DNA from: Flavobacteriaceae bacterium PRS1
GTDB lineage: Bacteria; Bacteroidota; Bacteroidia; Flavobacteriales; Flavobacteriaceae
Length of the DNA: 64,000 bases
Direction of reading: 5' to 3'
Assembly: GCA_003709165.1 (NCBI GenBank)
Contig: RDRZ01000003.1
Span: 62,001-126,000, forward strand
Shown: positions 28,969 through 38,249 of the stretch, piece by piece
Numbering within the stretch: the stretch's first letter is position 1
How the letters are laid out: each line of letters starts with the position of its first letter
The notes under the pieces: model-generated
The model's database searches: none
Told to the model about the DNA's origin: nothing
The model's input: the letters and a program-made list of their open reading frames with translations, nothing else
Made by a program: the position numbers and the translations under genes

Positions 28969-29148
28969 TTAAGCTTCTTCTACAGAAACTAAATGTTTAA
29001 CTTTATTAACCATACCAAGAATATTTGGCGTGGCATCATGCTCAACTGTTTGTCCAATCTTTCTTAAGCCAAGAGCTTCAAGAGTTCTTTTTTGTCTTAA
29101 TGGACGATTAATTGCACTTTTTCGTTTTGTTACTTTAATTTTAGCCAT
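28969..29148 (-). CDS. rpmD: 50S ribosomal protein L30
   Basis: 59 residues, ATG at 29146-29148 and TAA at 28969-28971. It begins MAKIKVTKRKSAINRPLRQK and continues with TLEALGLRKIGQTVEHD and ILGMVNKVKHLVSVEE, a complete L30 fold. Found in the expected place between rpsE and rplO. Confidence 0.96.
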   Translation of the reverse strand: MAKIKVTKRKSAINRPLRQKRTLEALGLRKIGQTVEHDATPNILGMVNKVKHLVSVEEA

Positions 29149-29159
29149 CTTATCCTTAA

Positions 29160-29684
29160 TTATCCGTTAAAAACTTTTTCAAGAGAAATTCCTCTTTCTT
29201 TAGCTATTTTTCTAGCGTCTCTTAATTGCAATAAGGCATCAAAAGTTGCTTTTACAACATTATGAGGATTAGAAGAACCTTGAGATTTTGATAATACATC
29301 ATGTACACCAACTGCTTCTAAAACTGTTCTTACAGCTCCTCCAGCAATAACTCCTGTACCTGGAGCCGCAGGAATAATATTAATTCTTGCTCCACCATAT
29401 TTACCTTTTTGTGCATGAGGCAATGTTCCTTTAACAATAGGAATACGAACTAAATTTTTCTTGGCGTCTTCAATTGCTTTTGCAATAGCACTTGCTACAT
29501 CTTTAGATTTTCCTAAACCTTGACCAACAACTCCTGCTTCATCACCAACTACAACAATTGCTGAAAAACCAAATGCTCTACCACCTTTTGTTACTTTTGT
29601 AACTCTTTGTACACTAACCAAACGATCTTTAAGATCGAATCCACTTGGTTTTACTAATTCTGCACTTTTGTATTTATGATACAT
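29160..29684 (-). CDS. rpsE: 30S ribosomal protein S5
   Basis: 174 residues. Lies at the mRNA entry side and takes part in decoding fidelity. Signature: [40 protein letters not shown], and [20 protein letters not shown]. Upstream of rpmD in the spc operon. Confidence 0.97.
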   Translation of the reverse strand: MYHKYKSAELVKPSGFDLKDRLVSVQRVTKVTKGGRAFGFSAIVVVGDEAGVVGQGLGKSKDVASAIAKAIEDAKKNLVRIPIVKGTLPHAQKGKYGGARINIIPAAPGTGVIAGGAVRTVLEAVGVHDVLSKSQGSSNPHNVVKATFDALLQLRDARKIAKERGISLEKVFNG

Positions 29685-29691
29685 AATTTTA

Positions 29692-30048
29692 TTAGAATTT
29701 AAGTCCTGCTTCTCTAGCTGCGTCAGCTAATGATTTTACTCTACCATGGTATAGATATCCACCTCTATCAAAAGCAATTTTTTCTACTCCTGCCTTTACA
29801 GCTTTTTCGCCAATAGATTTACCTACCAAAGCGGCAATATCTACTTTTGTTCCTTTAACAGAACTAATATCTTTATCTCTTGAAGATGCTGCACTAATAG
29901 TTTTACCAGTTACATCATCGACAATTTGAGCATAAATTTCTTTATTACTTCTAAAAACAGATAGTCTTGGTTGCATTTCAGTACCTGAAACTATTTTACG
30001 TATTCTGTTTTTTATTCTTTGTCTTCTTTGTGTCTTTGTTAATGCCAT
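29692..30048 (-). CDS. rplR: 50S ribosomal protein L18
   Basis: 118 residues. Binds 5S rRNA in the central protuberance with L5. Visible strings: [40 protein letters not shown], and [20 protein letters not shown]. An 82-base AT-rich gap separates it from rplF. Confidence 0.97.
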   Translation of the reverse strand: MALTKTQRRQRIKNRIRKIVSGTEMQPRLSVFRSNKEIYAQIVDDVTGKTISAASSRDKDISSVKGTKVDIAALVGKSIGEKAVKAGVEKIAFDRGGYLYHGRVKSLADAAREAGLKF

Positions 30049-30130
30049 CTTTATACTTACTATTTTTGATTTACGGTTTTTGACTTTTGATTTACTATTA
30101 CGTACATCTAAAATCTTAATTCGTAAATTT

Positions 30131-30673
30131 TTATGCAGTTTTACCTGCTTTTCTTCTTAATTGTTCACCAACAAACTTAATTCCTTTTCCTTTGTAAGGT
30201 TCAGGTCTGCGAAATGAACGAATCTTTGCCGCTACCTGTCCTACAAGTTGTTTATCGTGAGATGTTAATTTTATAATAGGATTTTTTCCTTTTTCTGAAA
30301 TTGTTTCAATCTTAACTTCCGAAGCTATGTTTAAAACAATACTATGAGAAAAACCTAAAGCCAAGTCAAGTCTTTGTCCTTGATTGCTTGCTCTATATCC
30401 TACACCTACGAGTTCTAATTCTTTGGTATATCCTTTAGAAACCCCTTCTACCATATTACTAAACAGGGATCTGTATAGACCGTGTTTAGCTTTATGTTCC
30501 TTAATTTCAGTAGAACGTTGTACTATTATATTACCATCTTCAACTTTAACAGTTACTGCAGAAAATTCCTGAGACAACTCTCCTAATTTTCCTTTTACTG
30601 TAACAAGGTTATCTTTTATATCAATTGTAACTCCTTCTGGAATTGCTATTGGGCTATTACCTATTCTTGACAT
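30131..30673 (-). CDS. rplF: 50S ribosomal protein L6
   Basis: 180 residues, two L6 domains near the GTPase-associated centre. Strings: [40 protein letters not shown], and the C-terminal signature [20 protein letters not shown]. Intact and in spc order. Confidence 0.97.
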   Translation of the reverse strand: MSRIGNSPIAIPEGVTIDIKDNLVTVKGKLGELSQEFSAVTVKVEDGNIIVQRSTEIKEHKAKHGLYRSLFSNMVEGVSKGYTKELELVGVGYRASNQGQRLDLALGFSHSIVLNIASEVKIETISEKGKNPIIKLTSHDKQLVGQVAAKIRSFRRPEPYKGKGIKFVGEQLRRKAGKTA

Positions 30674-30692
30674 ATCTCTTAATGGTCTTTAA

Positions 30693-31091
30693 TTAGTAAA
30701 CGTAACATAAAACTTCTCCTCCAACATTTTCTTTTTTGGCTTGTTTACCTGTCATTACTCCATGAGAAGTAGAGATTATAGCAATTCCAAGACCGTTGAG
30801 AATACGAGGAAGTTCCGTAGAACTTGCATATTTACGTAAACCTGGTTTACTTATCCTTTGGAGTTTTTTAATTACAGGTTCTTTGGTGTCTTTCGTGTAT
30901 TTTAAAGCGATTTTAATCGTTCCTTGTACTGAAGAATCATCGAACTTGTAACTTAAAATATATCCTTGGTCAAATAATATTTTTGTTATTTCTTTCTTAA
31001 GATTAGAAGCAGGGATTTCTACAACTCTGTGTCCAGCACTCATTGCGTTTCTAATTCTTGTTAAATAATCCGCTATTGGATCTGTATTCAT
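30693..31091 (-). CDS. rpsH: 30S ribosomal protein S8
   Basis: 132 residues from the ATG at 31089-31091 ([20 protein letters not shown]). The frame is open for 21 more codons upstream, but that stretch lies in a gap with a palindromic repeat and matches no S8 protein, so the inner ATG is chosen. S8 binds the central domain of 16S rRNA and can repress spc translation. The C-terminal signature is [20 protein letters not shown]. Confidence 0.96.
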   Translation of the reverse strand: MNTDPIADYLTRIRNAMSAGHRVVEIPASNLKKEITKILFDQGYILSYKFDDSSVQGTIKIALKYTKDTKEPVIKKLQRISKPGLRKYASSTELPRILNGLGIAIISTSHGVMTGKQAKKENVGGEVLCYVY

Positions 31092-31120
31092 ATGTATTAA
31101 TTTGCGATTTTGGTTTTTAA

Positions 31121-31138
31121 TCCTGATAGCTATCGGGA
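31121..31138. repeat. Palindromic repeat, copy 1
   Basis: TCCTGATAGCTATCGGGA, one mismatch from a perfect palindrome, in the rpsN-rpsH gap. It is related to the 18-base palindromes at 32332 and 59372. Confidence 0.75.
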
Positions 31139-31163
31139 CTAAACCTGAAATCAATTTATAATT

Positions 31164-31433
31164 TTACCAACTTGCTTTTCTTACTCCTGGAATTAACCCT
31201 TTATTAGCCATTTCGCGAAACATAACACGAGACAATCCAAAAGTACGCATATAGCCTTTTGGTCTTCCTGTTAATTTGCATCTATTGTGCATACGAACTG
31301 GTGAAGCATTTTTTGGCAGCTTTTGTAATCCTTCGTAATCTCCAGCTTCTTTTAAAGCTTTACGTTTAGCCGCATATTTTGCTACTGTTTTAGCTCTTTT
31401 TACCTCACGGGCTTTCATTGATTCTTTAGCCAT
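31164..31433 (-). CDS. rpsN: 30S ribosomal protein S14 (zinc-independent type)
   Basis: 89 residues, the longer form without paired CxxC zinc ligands. It begins [20 protein letters not shown] and has [20 protein letters not shown] and ends [12 protein letters not shown]. Sits in the head of the small subunit. 3 bases after rplE. Confidence 0.97.
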   Translation of the reverse strand: MAKESMKAREVKRAKTVAKYAAKRKALKEAGDYEGLQKLPKNASPVRMHNRCKLTGRPKGYMRTFGLSRVMFREMANKGLIPGVRKASW

Positions 31434-31436
31434 ATC

Positions 31437-31988
31437 TTAATTATTTTTAAAAGGCAAGCCTAATTCCGTTAGTAATGATTTTGCTTCTTTATCTGTTTCT
31501 GCCGAAGTGACAAATGTAATATCCATACCAGCTATTTTGTTTACCTTATCTATATTAATCTCTGGAAAAATAATTTGTTCGGTAATTCCTAAACTGTAAT
31601 TACCTCTTCCATCAAATCCAGTAGCTCTAATACCTCTAAAATCTCTTACTCGAGGTAATGCTGTTGTAACTAAACGGTCAAAAAACTCATACATTTGTTC
31701 TCCTCTTAATGTAACCTTTGCTCCAATTGGCATTCCTTTACGTAATTTAAAAGATGCTACATCTTTTTTAGATATAGTAACAATAGCTTTTTGCCCAGAT
31801 ATTTTTGTCATTTCGTCAACAGCATAGTCAATTAACTTTTTATCTGCTACTGCATCGCCAACTCCTCTGGATAGTACTATCTTTTTAAGTTTAGGCACTT
31901 GCATTATATTTTTATATCCGAACTCTTCAGTAAGAGCAGAAATTATCTTGTTCTTGTATTCTTGTTTTAACCTTGAAATATATGCCAT
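31437..31988 (-). CDS. rplE: 50S ribosomal protein L5
   Basis: 183 residues. Binds 5S rRNA and forms part of bridge B1b. Signature: [40 protein letters not shown], and [20 protein letters not shown]. 2 bases after rplX. Confidence 0.98.
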   Translation of the reverse strand: MAYISRLKQEYKNKIISALTEEFGYKNIMQVPKLKKIVLSRGVGDAVADKKLIDYAVDEMTKISGQKAIVTISKKDVASFKLRKGMPIGAKVTLRGEQMYEFFDRLVTTALPRVRDFRGIRATGFDGRGNYSLGITEQIIFPEINIDKVNKIAGMDITFVTSAETDKEAKSLLTELGLPFKNN

Positions 31989-31990
31989 AA

Positions 31991-32302
31991 CTATATTACT
32001 TCATTAGATTTTTTAGCAAATCTTACTTTTTTATCGCCTTCCATTCTATATCCAACTCGTGTTGTTTCTCCATTTGAAGTAAACAATGATAAGTTAGAAA
32101 TTTGAATAGCTGCTTCTTTTTCTACGATTCCTCCCTGAGGATTTTTTGCGTCAGGTTTCATATGTTTTTTCACCATATTAACACCTTCTACAATCGCCTT
32201 GTTTTTATCTTTTGATATTTTAAGAATTTTACCTTCTTCTCCTTTATGGTCTCCAGTTATAACTCTTACTGTATCTCCCGATTTTATTTTAAGCTTTTTC
32301 AT
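31991..32302 (-). CDS. rplX: 50S ribosomal protein L24
   Basis: 103 residues with a KOW motif ([20 protein letters not shown]). An assembly initiator near the exit tunnel. It continues [21 protein letters not shown] 118-base gap with a palindrome and a 57-base repeat separates it from rplN, so its expression may be adjusted separately. Confidence 0.97.
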   Translation of the reverse strand: MKKLKIKSGDTVRVITGDHKGEEGKILKISKDKNKAIVEGVNMVKKHMKPDAKNPQGGIVEKEAAIQISNLSLFTSNGETTRVGYRMEGDKKVRFAKKSNEVI

Positions 32303-32331
32303 GTGTTATATTTATTGTTTTTTAACGGTCA

Positions 32332-32349
32332 TCCCGATAATTATCGGGA
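32332..32349. repeat. Palindromic repeat, copy 2
   Basis: A perfect 18-base palindrome, TCCCGATAATTATCGGGA, in the rplN-rplX gap and directly adjacent to the 57-base repeat that follows. Confidence 0.8.
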
Positions 32350-32350
32350 C

Positions 32351-32407
32351 TGTTCGCTATTAATCATTCTCTTATTTGTGAAAATTTTTAACATGCTCGT
32401 TTCATCT
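32351..32407 (-). repeat. 57-base operon repeat, copy R1
   Basis: Matches the segment at 33293-33349 at 49 of 57 positions. The best-kept part on the minus strand encodes a possible five-codon frame, ATGAAACGAGCATGTTAA (32405-32388), 85 bases before rplX. Confidence 0.65.
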
Positions 32408-32420
32408 TCTTAAATCTGTA

Positions 32421-32789
32421 TTAAAGCACTTCTGGTGCTAATGATACAATTTTCATGAATTGTTTATCACGAAGTTCTCTAGCTACAGGCCCAAATACAC
32501 GTGTACCTTGCATTTCTCCAGTTGGATTTAACAGCACACAAGCATTGTCATCAAACCTAATATACGAACCGTCTGGTCGTCGAACTTCTTTTTTTGTGCG
32601 GATTACAACTGCTGTTGCAATCGATCCTTTTTTAACACCGCTATTAGGCGTAGCTTCTTTTACAGTAACTACAATTTTGTCGCCTAAAGAAGCATACCTT
32701 CTTTTAGTACCACCCAGAACACGAATTGTTAAAACCTCTTTCGCTCCAGTGTTATCAGCTACTATTAATCTTGATTCTTGTTGTACCAT
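32421..32789 (-). CDS. rplN: 50S ribosomal protein L14
   Basis: 122 residues. Binds 23S rRNA at the subunit interface (bridge B5/B8). Signature: [40 protein letters not shown], and [20 protein letters not shown]. 2 bases after rpsQ. Confidence 0.98.
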   Translation of the reverse strand: MVQQESRLIVADNTGAKEVLTIRVLGGTKRRYASLGDKIVVTVKEATPNSGVKKGSIATAVVIRTKKEVRRPDGSYIRFDDNACVLLNPTGEMQGTRVFGPVARELRDKQFMKIVSLAPEVL

Positions 32790-32791
32790 AA

Positions 32792-33049
32792 TTATTTAGC
32801 TCTTTCAATTACTTCTACTAATCTCCAACATTTAGATTTACTTATAGGTCGTGTTTCCATGATCTTTACAGTATCTCCAATATTGCAGTCGTTTTTTTCG
32901 TCGTGTGCAACGTATTTTTTTGTTTTTAACACGAACTTACCATACATAGGATGTTTTACTTTTTTAACTTCAGCAACCACAATTGATTTCTGCATTTTGT
33001 TACTGGTAACAATTCCTATACGTTCTTTTCTTAAATTTCTTTTTTCCAT
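32792..33049 (-). CDS. rpsQ: 30S ribosomal protein S17
   Basis: 85 residues, an OB-fold binding the 5' domain of 16S rRNA. Strings: [40 protein letters not shown] and [20 protein letters not shown]. Follows rpmC by 14 bases. Confidence 0.97.
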   Translation of the reverse strand: MEKRNLRKERIGIVTSNKMQKSIVVAEVKKVKHPMYGKFVLKTKKYVAHDEKNDCNIGDTVKIMETRPISKSKCWRLVEVIERAK

Positions 33050-33063
33050 CTTTCAGCAGAATA

Positions 33064-33258
33064 CTATTCTTGTATTTCTCTATTAGTTAACTCTGTTGCA
33101 ATTCTAGCTATAGTATGTCTAATACCTTGTAACTGAATTGGGTTTTCCAACGGTGAGATTGCATGCGACATTTTAAGGTCGGCATAACTCTTTTTAGTCT
33201 CACCAAGTTTTTCTTGTAACTCGGTTATGGATAGTTCTTTAACTTCTGATTGTTTCAT
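33064..33258 (-). CDS. rpmC: 50S ribosomal protein L29
   Basis: 64 residues, a two-helix protein by the exit tunnel that docks SRP and trigger factor with L23. It begins MKQSEVKELSITELQEKLGE and has HAISPLENPIQLQGIRHTIA. A 186-base gap lies upstream, towards rplP. Confidence 0.95.
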   Translation of the reverse strand: MKQSEVKELSITELQEKLGETKKSYADLKMSHAISPLENPIQLQGIRHTIARIATELTNREIQE

Positions 33259-33292
33259 GTGTTTAAATTATATTTTTTAGCTGAACACATGC

Positions 33293-33349
33293 TGTTCACT
33301 ATTAATTATTCTCTTGGGTGATAAACTTTTTAACATGCTCGTTTCATCT
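33293..33349 (-). repeat. 57-base operon repeat, copy R2
   Basis: Second copy of the repeat seen at 32351-32407, in the rplP-rpmC gap. The five-codon frame ATGAAACGAGCATGTTAA (33347-33330) is identical and begins 89 bases before rpmC. The adjacent text GAACACATGCTGTTC is itself an imperfect palindrome. Confidence 0.65.
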
Positions 33350-33444
33350 GTTATTTTCTATTTTATCTGTTTTGTCAGATGTAATTCGCTATTTTTATTT
33401 TAGAAAAATTTTAAAATTTAAACAGCTCATTTCATAATATTCTT

Positions 33445-33867
33445 TTATAAATCTTCGAAATCTCTAGCAATTATAAACTTCGTTCTCACTGGAAGCTTTT
33501 GTGCAGCGAGACGTAATGCTTCTTTTGCAATTTCTAAAGACACACCTCCAACTTCGAATAAAATTCTTCCTGGTGTAACTACAGCTACGTAATATTCCAC
33601 AGAACCTTTTCCTTTACCCATTCGTACTTCGAGAGGTTTCTTTGTAATAGGCTTGTCCGGAAATATTTTAATCCATAATTGTCCGTCTCTTTTCATATAA
33701 CGCGTCGCAGCAATACGTGCGGCTTCAATTTGTCGAGAAGTAACAAACTTTGAGTCTAATGATTTTATACCAAACATTCCGTAAGCTAGTCGGTTTCCTC
33801 TTCCAGAGTTACCTTTCATTCTTCCTTTCTGTTGTTTACGAAATTTCGTTCTTTTTGGTTGTAACAT
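33445..33867 (-). CDS. rplP: 50S ribosomal protein L16
   Basis: 140 residues. Sits near the peptidyl-transferase centre and A-site tRNA. Signature: [40 protein letters not shown], and [20 protein letters not shown]. 20 bases after rpsC. Confidence 0.98.
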   Translation of the reverse strand: MLQPKRTKFRKQQKGRMKGNSGRGNRLAYGMFGIKSLDSKFVTSRQIEAARIAATRYMKRDGQLWIKIFPDKPITKKPLEVRMGKGKGSVEYYVAVVTPGRILFEVGGVSLEIAKEALRLAAQKLPVRTKFIIARDFEDL

Positions 33868-33887
33868 TTTTCTTTAAATTTAAAAAA

Positions 33888-34601
33888 TTACTTTCTACGA
33901 CGATTTTTATTATTACCACCTCGTCCACCTTTTCCTTGCTTTTTAGATAAACCAATAAGCGGAGAAAGTTCTCTTTTACCATATACTTCACCTTTCATAA
34001 TCCAAACTTTAATACCCAATTTACCATAGGTTGTATTGGCTTCTACTAAAGCATAGTCAATGTCGGCTCTAAATGTTGATAAAGGAATTCTTCCGTCTTT
34101 GAAGTGTTCGCTACGTGCCATTTCTGCACCATTTAATCGTCCACTAATTTGAATTTTAATGCCTTCAACATTCATTCGCATTGAAGCAATAATTGCCATT
34201 TTAATTGCACGCTTGTATGAAATACGATTTTCAATTTGACGTGCTACACTTGATGCCACGAGATACGAATCCAATTCTGGTCTTTTAATTTCAAAGATGT
34301 TTATTTGAACTTCTTTACCTGTAATCTTTTTAAGTTCTTCTTTTAACTTGTCTACCTCTTGGCCGCCTTTACCAATAATGATACCTGGACGAGCTGTTGT
34401 GATAGTAACGGTTACAAGTTTAAGAGTTCTTTCGATAATTACTCTCGATACACTGGCTTTTGCTAAACGAGCGAAAATATACTTTCTGATTTTATCATCT
34501 TCAGCCAGTTTATCTCCATAATCATTTCCTCCATACCAGTTAGATTCCCATCCTCTGATAATTCCTAAACGATTTCCTATTGGATTTGTCTTTTGTCCCA
34601 T
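33888..34601 (-). CDS. rpsC: 30S ribosomal protein S3
   Basis: 237 residues. Forms the mRNA entry channel with S4 and S5. The KH domain is visible as [20 protein letters not shown]; the C-terminal domain includes [20 protein letters not shown]. It ends in a short Gly/Arg/Lys-rich tail ([17 protein letters not shown]). Confidence 0.98.
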   Translation of the reverse strand: MGQKTNPIGNRLGIIRGWESNWYGGNDYGDKLAEDDKIRKYIFARLAKASVSRVIIERTLKLVTVTITTARPGIIIGKGGQEVDKLKEELKKITGKEVQINIFEIKRPELDSYLVASSVARQIENRISYKRAIKMAIIASMRMNVEGIKIQISGRLNGAEMARSEHFKDGRIPLSTFRADIDYALVEANTTYGKLGIKVWIMKGEVYGKRELSPLIGLSKKQGKGGRGGNNKNRRRK

Positions 34602-34604
34602 TTA

Positions 34605-35015
34605 TTAATTGCTTTGTGTGTTATTGTTAGCTCCAAGCACGAGTGTTACGTGATTAGATCTTTTTCTTATTCTGTGTGCTCGACCTTGAGGAGCTGGACG
34701 TAATCTTTTTAACATTGTTCCGCAGTCAACTCTAATCTCTTTTACAAATAATTCAGCATCTTCAATATCAGCATCTTCGTTTTTAGCTTGCCAGTTTGCA
34801 ACAGCCGACATTAGCAATGTTTCTAAACGACGTGAAGCTTCTTTTGGGCTGAATTTTAAAATATTAAGTGCTTTTTCTATTTTTTCACCTCTTACCAAAT
34901 CAGCTACTAAACGCATTTTTCTTGGTGACGTAGGACAGTTATTAAGTTTCGCAAAAGCAATTTGCTTTTTCTCTGCTTTAATAGCGTCTGCCATTTGTTT
35001 TTTACGACTTCCCAT
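34605..35015 (-). CDS. rplV: 50S ribosomal protein L22
   Basis: 136 residues. Its beta hairpin lines the exit tunnel, where macrolide resistance changes can occur. Strings: [40 protein letters not shown], and [20 protein letters not shown]. The first about 20 residues are a basic extension ([20 protein letters not shown]); an inner start is possible. Confidence 0.96.
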   Translation of the reverse strand: MGSRKKQMADAIKAEKKQIAFAKLNNCPTSPRKMRLVADLVRGEKIEKALNILKFSPKEASRRLETLLMSAVANWQAKNEDADIEDAELFVKEIRVDCGTMLKRLRPAPQGRAHRIRKRSNHVTLVLGANNNTQSN

Positions 35016-35020
35016 AGCTC

Positions 35021-35299
35021 TTATCTTTTACCTTTATTTTTTGCACCTGCATGACCCCTAAATGATCTTGTTGGCGAAAATTCTCCTAATTTATGACCCA
35101 CCATATTTTCAGTAATGTAAACTGGTACAAATTGGCGGCCATTATGTACAGCAATTGTTTGACCAACAAAGTCTGGAGTAATCATACTTGCTCTAGACCA
35201 AGTTTTAATTACAGTTTTCTTTTTAGCCTCAGTATTTGCTAATACTTTTCTTTCTAATTTATAATGAACGTAAGGTCCTTTTTTTAATGATCTTGCCAT
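35021..35299 (-). CDS. rpsS: 30S ribosomal protein S19
   Basis: 92 residues. Lies in the head of the small subunit next to S13. Signature: [40 protein letters not shown] and [20 protein letters not shown]. Confidence 0.98.
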   Translation of the reverse strand: MARSLKKGPYVHYKLERKVLANTEAKKKTVIKTWSRASMITPDFVGQTIAVHNGRQFVPVYITENMVGHKLGEFSPTRSFRGHAGAKNKGKR

Positions 35300-35305
35300 A
35301 TCTTA

Positions 35306-36130
35306 TTATTTCTTTCTACGCTCTATAATATATTTATTACTCGCTTTTGTTTTAGAACGGGTTCTATACCCTTTAGCAGGAATACCGTTTCTTGAACGTG
35401 GATGTCCTCCAGAAGCTTTTCCTTCTCCACCACCCATTGGATGATCGACTGGATTCATAACTACTGGTCTTGTACGTGGACGTCTTCCTAACCATCTGCT
35501 TCTACCTGCTTTACCAGATACCAATAACTGATGATCGGAATTTGAAACAACTCCAATAGTTGCCAAACAGTTTACAAGAATCAATCGTGTTTCTCCAGAA
35601 GGCAATTTAATAGTAGCAAATTTACCATCTCTTGCCATTAACTGTGCAAAAGCTCCAGCACTACGAGCCATAACAGCACCTTGACCTGGATGTAATTCGA
35701 TACAAGAAATAACGGTACCTAATGGAATTTGGCTTAAAGGCATAGCATTTCCTATTTCTGGAGCTATTTTTTCGCCTGATACAACTGTTTGCCCGACTTG
35801 AAGTCCACTTTGAGCAATCATATATCTTTTCTCGCCATCCTGATAATTCAACAACGCAATAAACGCTGTACGGTTTGGATCGTATTCAATAGATTTAACT
35901 TCTGCTGGAATACCAGTTTTGTTACGTTTAAAATCTATAATACGATATCTTTTTTTATGCCCTCCGCCAATATAGCGCATGGTCATTTTTCCTTGACTGT
36001 TTCTACCACCCGAACGTTTTTTCGGAGCTAATAAACTTTTCTCCGGCTTGTCAGTAGTAATGGCGTCAAACCCATTTACTACTCTAAATCGCTGTCCTGG
36101 TGTGATTGGTTTTAATTTTCTTACTGACAT
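35306..36130 (-). CDS. rplB: 50S ribosomal protein L2
   Basis: 274 residues. A primary 23S binder needed for subunit joining and peptidyl transfer. Strings: [20 protein letters not shown], the SH3-like part [20 protein letters not shown], and the conserved loop [20 protein letters not shown], which holds the functional His. Confidence 0.98.
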   Translation of the reverse strand: MSVRKLKPITPGQRFRVVNGFDAITTDKPEKSLLAPKKRSGGRNSQGKMTMRYIGGGHKKRYRIIDFKRNKTGIPAEVKSIEYDPNRTAFIALLNYQDGEKRYMIAQSGLQVGQTVVSGEKIAPEIGNAMPLSQIPLGTVISCIELHPGQGAVMARSAGAFAQLMARDGKFATIKLPSGETRLILVNCLATIGVVSNSDHQLLVSGKAGRSRWLGRRPRTRPVVMNPVDHPMGGGEGKASGGHPRSRNGIPAKGYRTRSKTKASNKYIIERRKK

Positions 36131-36140
36131 TTTAGTCTAA

Positions 36141-36431
36141 TTACATGTTAGCGTATAAATCAATCGTTTCACCTTCCGCCAGTTGTACAATTGCTTTTTT
36201 AACAGCATTTGTTTTACCATGTTGAACTCCCGTTTTTGTATGACGGGTTTTTCGATCTGGACGGACATTTATAGTACGAACTTTTTCAACAGAAACACCA
36301 TAAGCAGCTTCAACTGCTTTCTTGATTTCTACCTTGTTCGCCTTTGTATTCACTTGAAAACTGTAACGATTATTTAACTCGCTATCGTTAGTTGCTTTTT
36401 CAGTGATTATTGGTTTGATTAAGATATTCAT
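36141..36431 (-). CDS. rplW: 50S ribosomal protein L23
   Basis: 96 residues. Docking site for SRP and trigger factor at the exit tunnel. Strings: MNILIKPIITEKATNDSELN, YSFQVNTKANKVEIKKAVEA and RPDRKTRHTKTGVQHGKTNA. Confidence 0.97.
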   Translation of the reverse strand: MNILIKPIITEKATNDSELNNRYSFQVNTKANKVEIKKAVEAAYGVSVEKVRTINVRPDRKTRHTKTGVQHGKTNAVKKAIVQLAEGETIDLYANM

Positions 36432-36437
36432 TGTTTC

Positions 36438-37067
36438 TTATTTACTTAAATTCAATTCAATTTCTTCTAAAGAGCTTTCCATAAGTACAACTTGATTTGC
36501 ATTTAAAATCTTGTAAGTACTTAATTCTGAATTCAATACAACTTCAGACCTTTTTAAATTGCGTGACGACAAATATACATTATTATTTAAGTCGCCCAAC
36601 ACAAACAAAGATTTTTTATTCTCAAGTCCTAAAGCCTTTAAAATTGCTGTAAATTCTTTGGTTTTTGGAGTTTCAAAATTGAAGTCTTCTAATACAGTTA
36701 TCGCCTTTTCGCTTGCCTTAATACTTAATGCAGATTTTCGTGCTAAACGTTTAAGGTTTTTATTTAATTTGAAATTATAATTTCTTGGTCTTGGACCAAA
36801 AATACGTCCACCACCTCTAAATATACCCGATTTTATACTTCCTGCTCTTGCAGTACCAGTACCTTTTTGTTTTTTAATCTTACGTGTACTACCTACAATT
36901 TCTGCTCTTTCTTTTGCCTTATGCGTTCCTTGACGTTGATTAGCAAGATATTGCTTAACATCGAGGTAAACAGCATGGTTATTTGGCTCAATAGCATACA
37001 CAGCTGCAGAAAGGTTTACCTTTCTTCCTGTGTCTTTTCCGTTAATATCTAAAACTGCTATTTTCAT
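36438..37067 (-). CDS. rplD: 50S ribosomal protein L4
   Basis: 209 residues. Its extended loop reaches the exit tunnel. Strings: RQGTHKAKERAEIVGSTRKI, KKQKGTGTARAGSIKSGIFR and GGGRIFGPRPRNYNFKLNKN. Its ATG overlaps the rplC stop by one base (TAATG), implying coupled translation. Confidence 0.98.
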   Translation of the reverse strand: MKIAVLDINGKDTGRKVNLSAAVYAIEPNNHAVYLDVKQYLANQRQGTHKAKERAEIVGSTRKIKKQKGTGTARAGSIKSGIFRGGGRIFGPRPRNYNFKLNKNLKRLARKSALSIKASEKAITVLEDFNFETPKTKEFTAILKALGLENKKSLFVLGDLNNNVYLSSRNLKRSEVVLNSELSTYKILNANQVVLMESSLEEIELNLSK

Positions 37068-37684
37068 TATTTTCTAATAATTACATAAGCGTTTTTTGGT
37101 CCGGGAATACATCCTTTAACCACCAGTAGATTCTTTTCAGGAACTACTTTTAAAACTCTTAAATTTTGAACTTTTACTGTTACGCCTCCCATTCTTCCTG
37201 CCATTCGCATTCCTTTGAATACTCTTGCGGGATATGAAGCAGCTCCAATAGAACCTGGTGCTCTTAAACGGTTATGCTGACCATGAGTTGCTTGACCAAC
37301 TCCAGCAAAACCATGACGTTTTACAACACCTTGAAATCCTTTTCCTTTTGATGTTCCTGCAACATCTACAAACTCACCTTCTGTGAAGTGCTCCACAGTA
37401 ATTTCGTCACCTAATTTGTACTCCTCATCAAAACCTTTGAATTCAACGATTTTGCGTTTTACAGAAGTTCCTGCTTTTTTAGCGTGACCAAGGTCGGCTT
37501 TAGTAGCACTTTTTTCTGTCGCGTCATCGAAACCCAATTGAATAGCTTCGTAGCCATCAATTTCTTTAGTTCTGACTTGGGTAACAACGCATGGTCCAGC
37601 TTTGATTACTGTACAAGGAATATTCTTCCCGTTTTCATCAAAAATGCTGGTCATTCCGATTTTTTTTCCTATTAACCCAGACAT
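37067..37684 (-). CDS. rplC: 50S ribosomal protein L3
   Basis: 205 residues. An early-assembly protein near the peptidyl-transferase centre. Strings: [40 protein letters not shown] and [20 protein letters not shown]. First gene of the S10-type cluster, preceded by a 248-base gap. Confidence 0.98.
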   Translation of the reverse strand: MSGLIGKKIGMTSIFDENGKNIPCTVIKAGPCVVTQVRTKEIDGYEAIQLGFDDATEKSATKADLGHAKKAGTSVKRKIVEFKGFDEEYKLGDEITVEHFTEGEFVDVAGTSKGKGFQGVVKRHGFAGVGQATHGQHNRLRAPGSIGAASYPARVFKGMRMAGRMGGVTVKVQNLRVLKVVPEKNLLVVKGCIPGPKNAYVIIRK

Positions 37685-37848
37685 ATTAATTATTGATTTA
37701 CGATTTTTGATTTACATTTTAGAATTTATCTAAACTAAATCTCAAATCTGTTATTAATTATTTTACTATTCAGACGTTTTAAAAAACGTTTTTCCAAAAA
37801 TTTAGGGTCAAAATACGTTTCAACCCTGAATTGTATTTTTACCGTTTT

Positions 37849-37869
37849 TCCTTAACCAATCGTTAAGGA
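37849..37869. repeat. Hairpin in the rpsJ-rplC gap
   Basis: A perfect 8-bp stem: TCCTTAAC (37849-37856) pairs with GTTAAGGA (37862-37869). A second weaker hairpin (AGGGTCAAA with TTTCAACCCT) lies just before it. No T run follows on the operon strand. Confidence 0.6.
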
Positions 37870-37908
37870 CATGTTTGCTTTGCGCGAAAGCGGAAATCTT
37901 TTCATGAG

Positions 37909-37928
37909 ATTCCTGCCTTCGCAGGAAT
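37909..37928. repeat. Hairpin repeat next to rpsJ
   Basis: ATTCCTGC, loop CTTC, GCAGGAAT: a perfect 8-bp stem 4 bases beyond the rpsJ stop. It resembles short intergenic hairpins often seen in Flavobacteriaceae. Confidence 0.65.
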
Positions 37929-37932
37929 GACA

Positions 37933-38238
37933 CTACACTTTAATCTCAACCTCAACGCCACTTGGTAATTCAAGTTTCATTAAAGCATCGATTGTTTTTG
38001 ATGATGAACTATAAATATCCAATAATCTCACGTGCGAGAATAATTGAAATTGTTCTCTACTTTTCTTGTTTACGTGTGGCGAACGTAACACAGTAAAAAT
38101 TTTCTTGTGTGTTGGTAATGGAATTGGTCCAGTTACAACAGCACCTGTACTTTTTACTGTTTTTACAATCTTATCGGCAGATTTATCTACCAAATTGTAA
38201 TCGTAAGATTTTAATTTTATTCTAATTTTTTGACTCAT
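37933..38238 (-). CDS. rpsJ: 30S ribosomal protein S10
   Basis: 101 residues. A head protein that also acts with NusB in antitermination. Strings: [40 protein letters not shown] and [20 protein letters not shown]. It follows fusA by 11 bases with no tuf gene between, the usual Bacteroidota arrangement. Confidence 0.98.
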   Translation of the reverse strand: MSQKIRIKLKSYDYNLVDKSADKIVKTVKSTGAVVTGPIPLPTHKKIFTVLRSPHVNKKSREQFQLFSHVRLLDIYSSSSKTIDALMKLELPSGVEVEIKV

Positions 38239-38249
38239 AGTTTTAAAAT

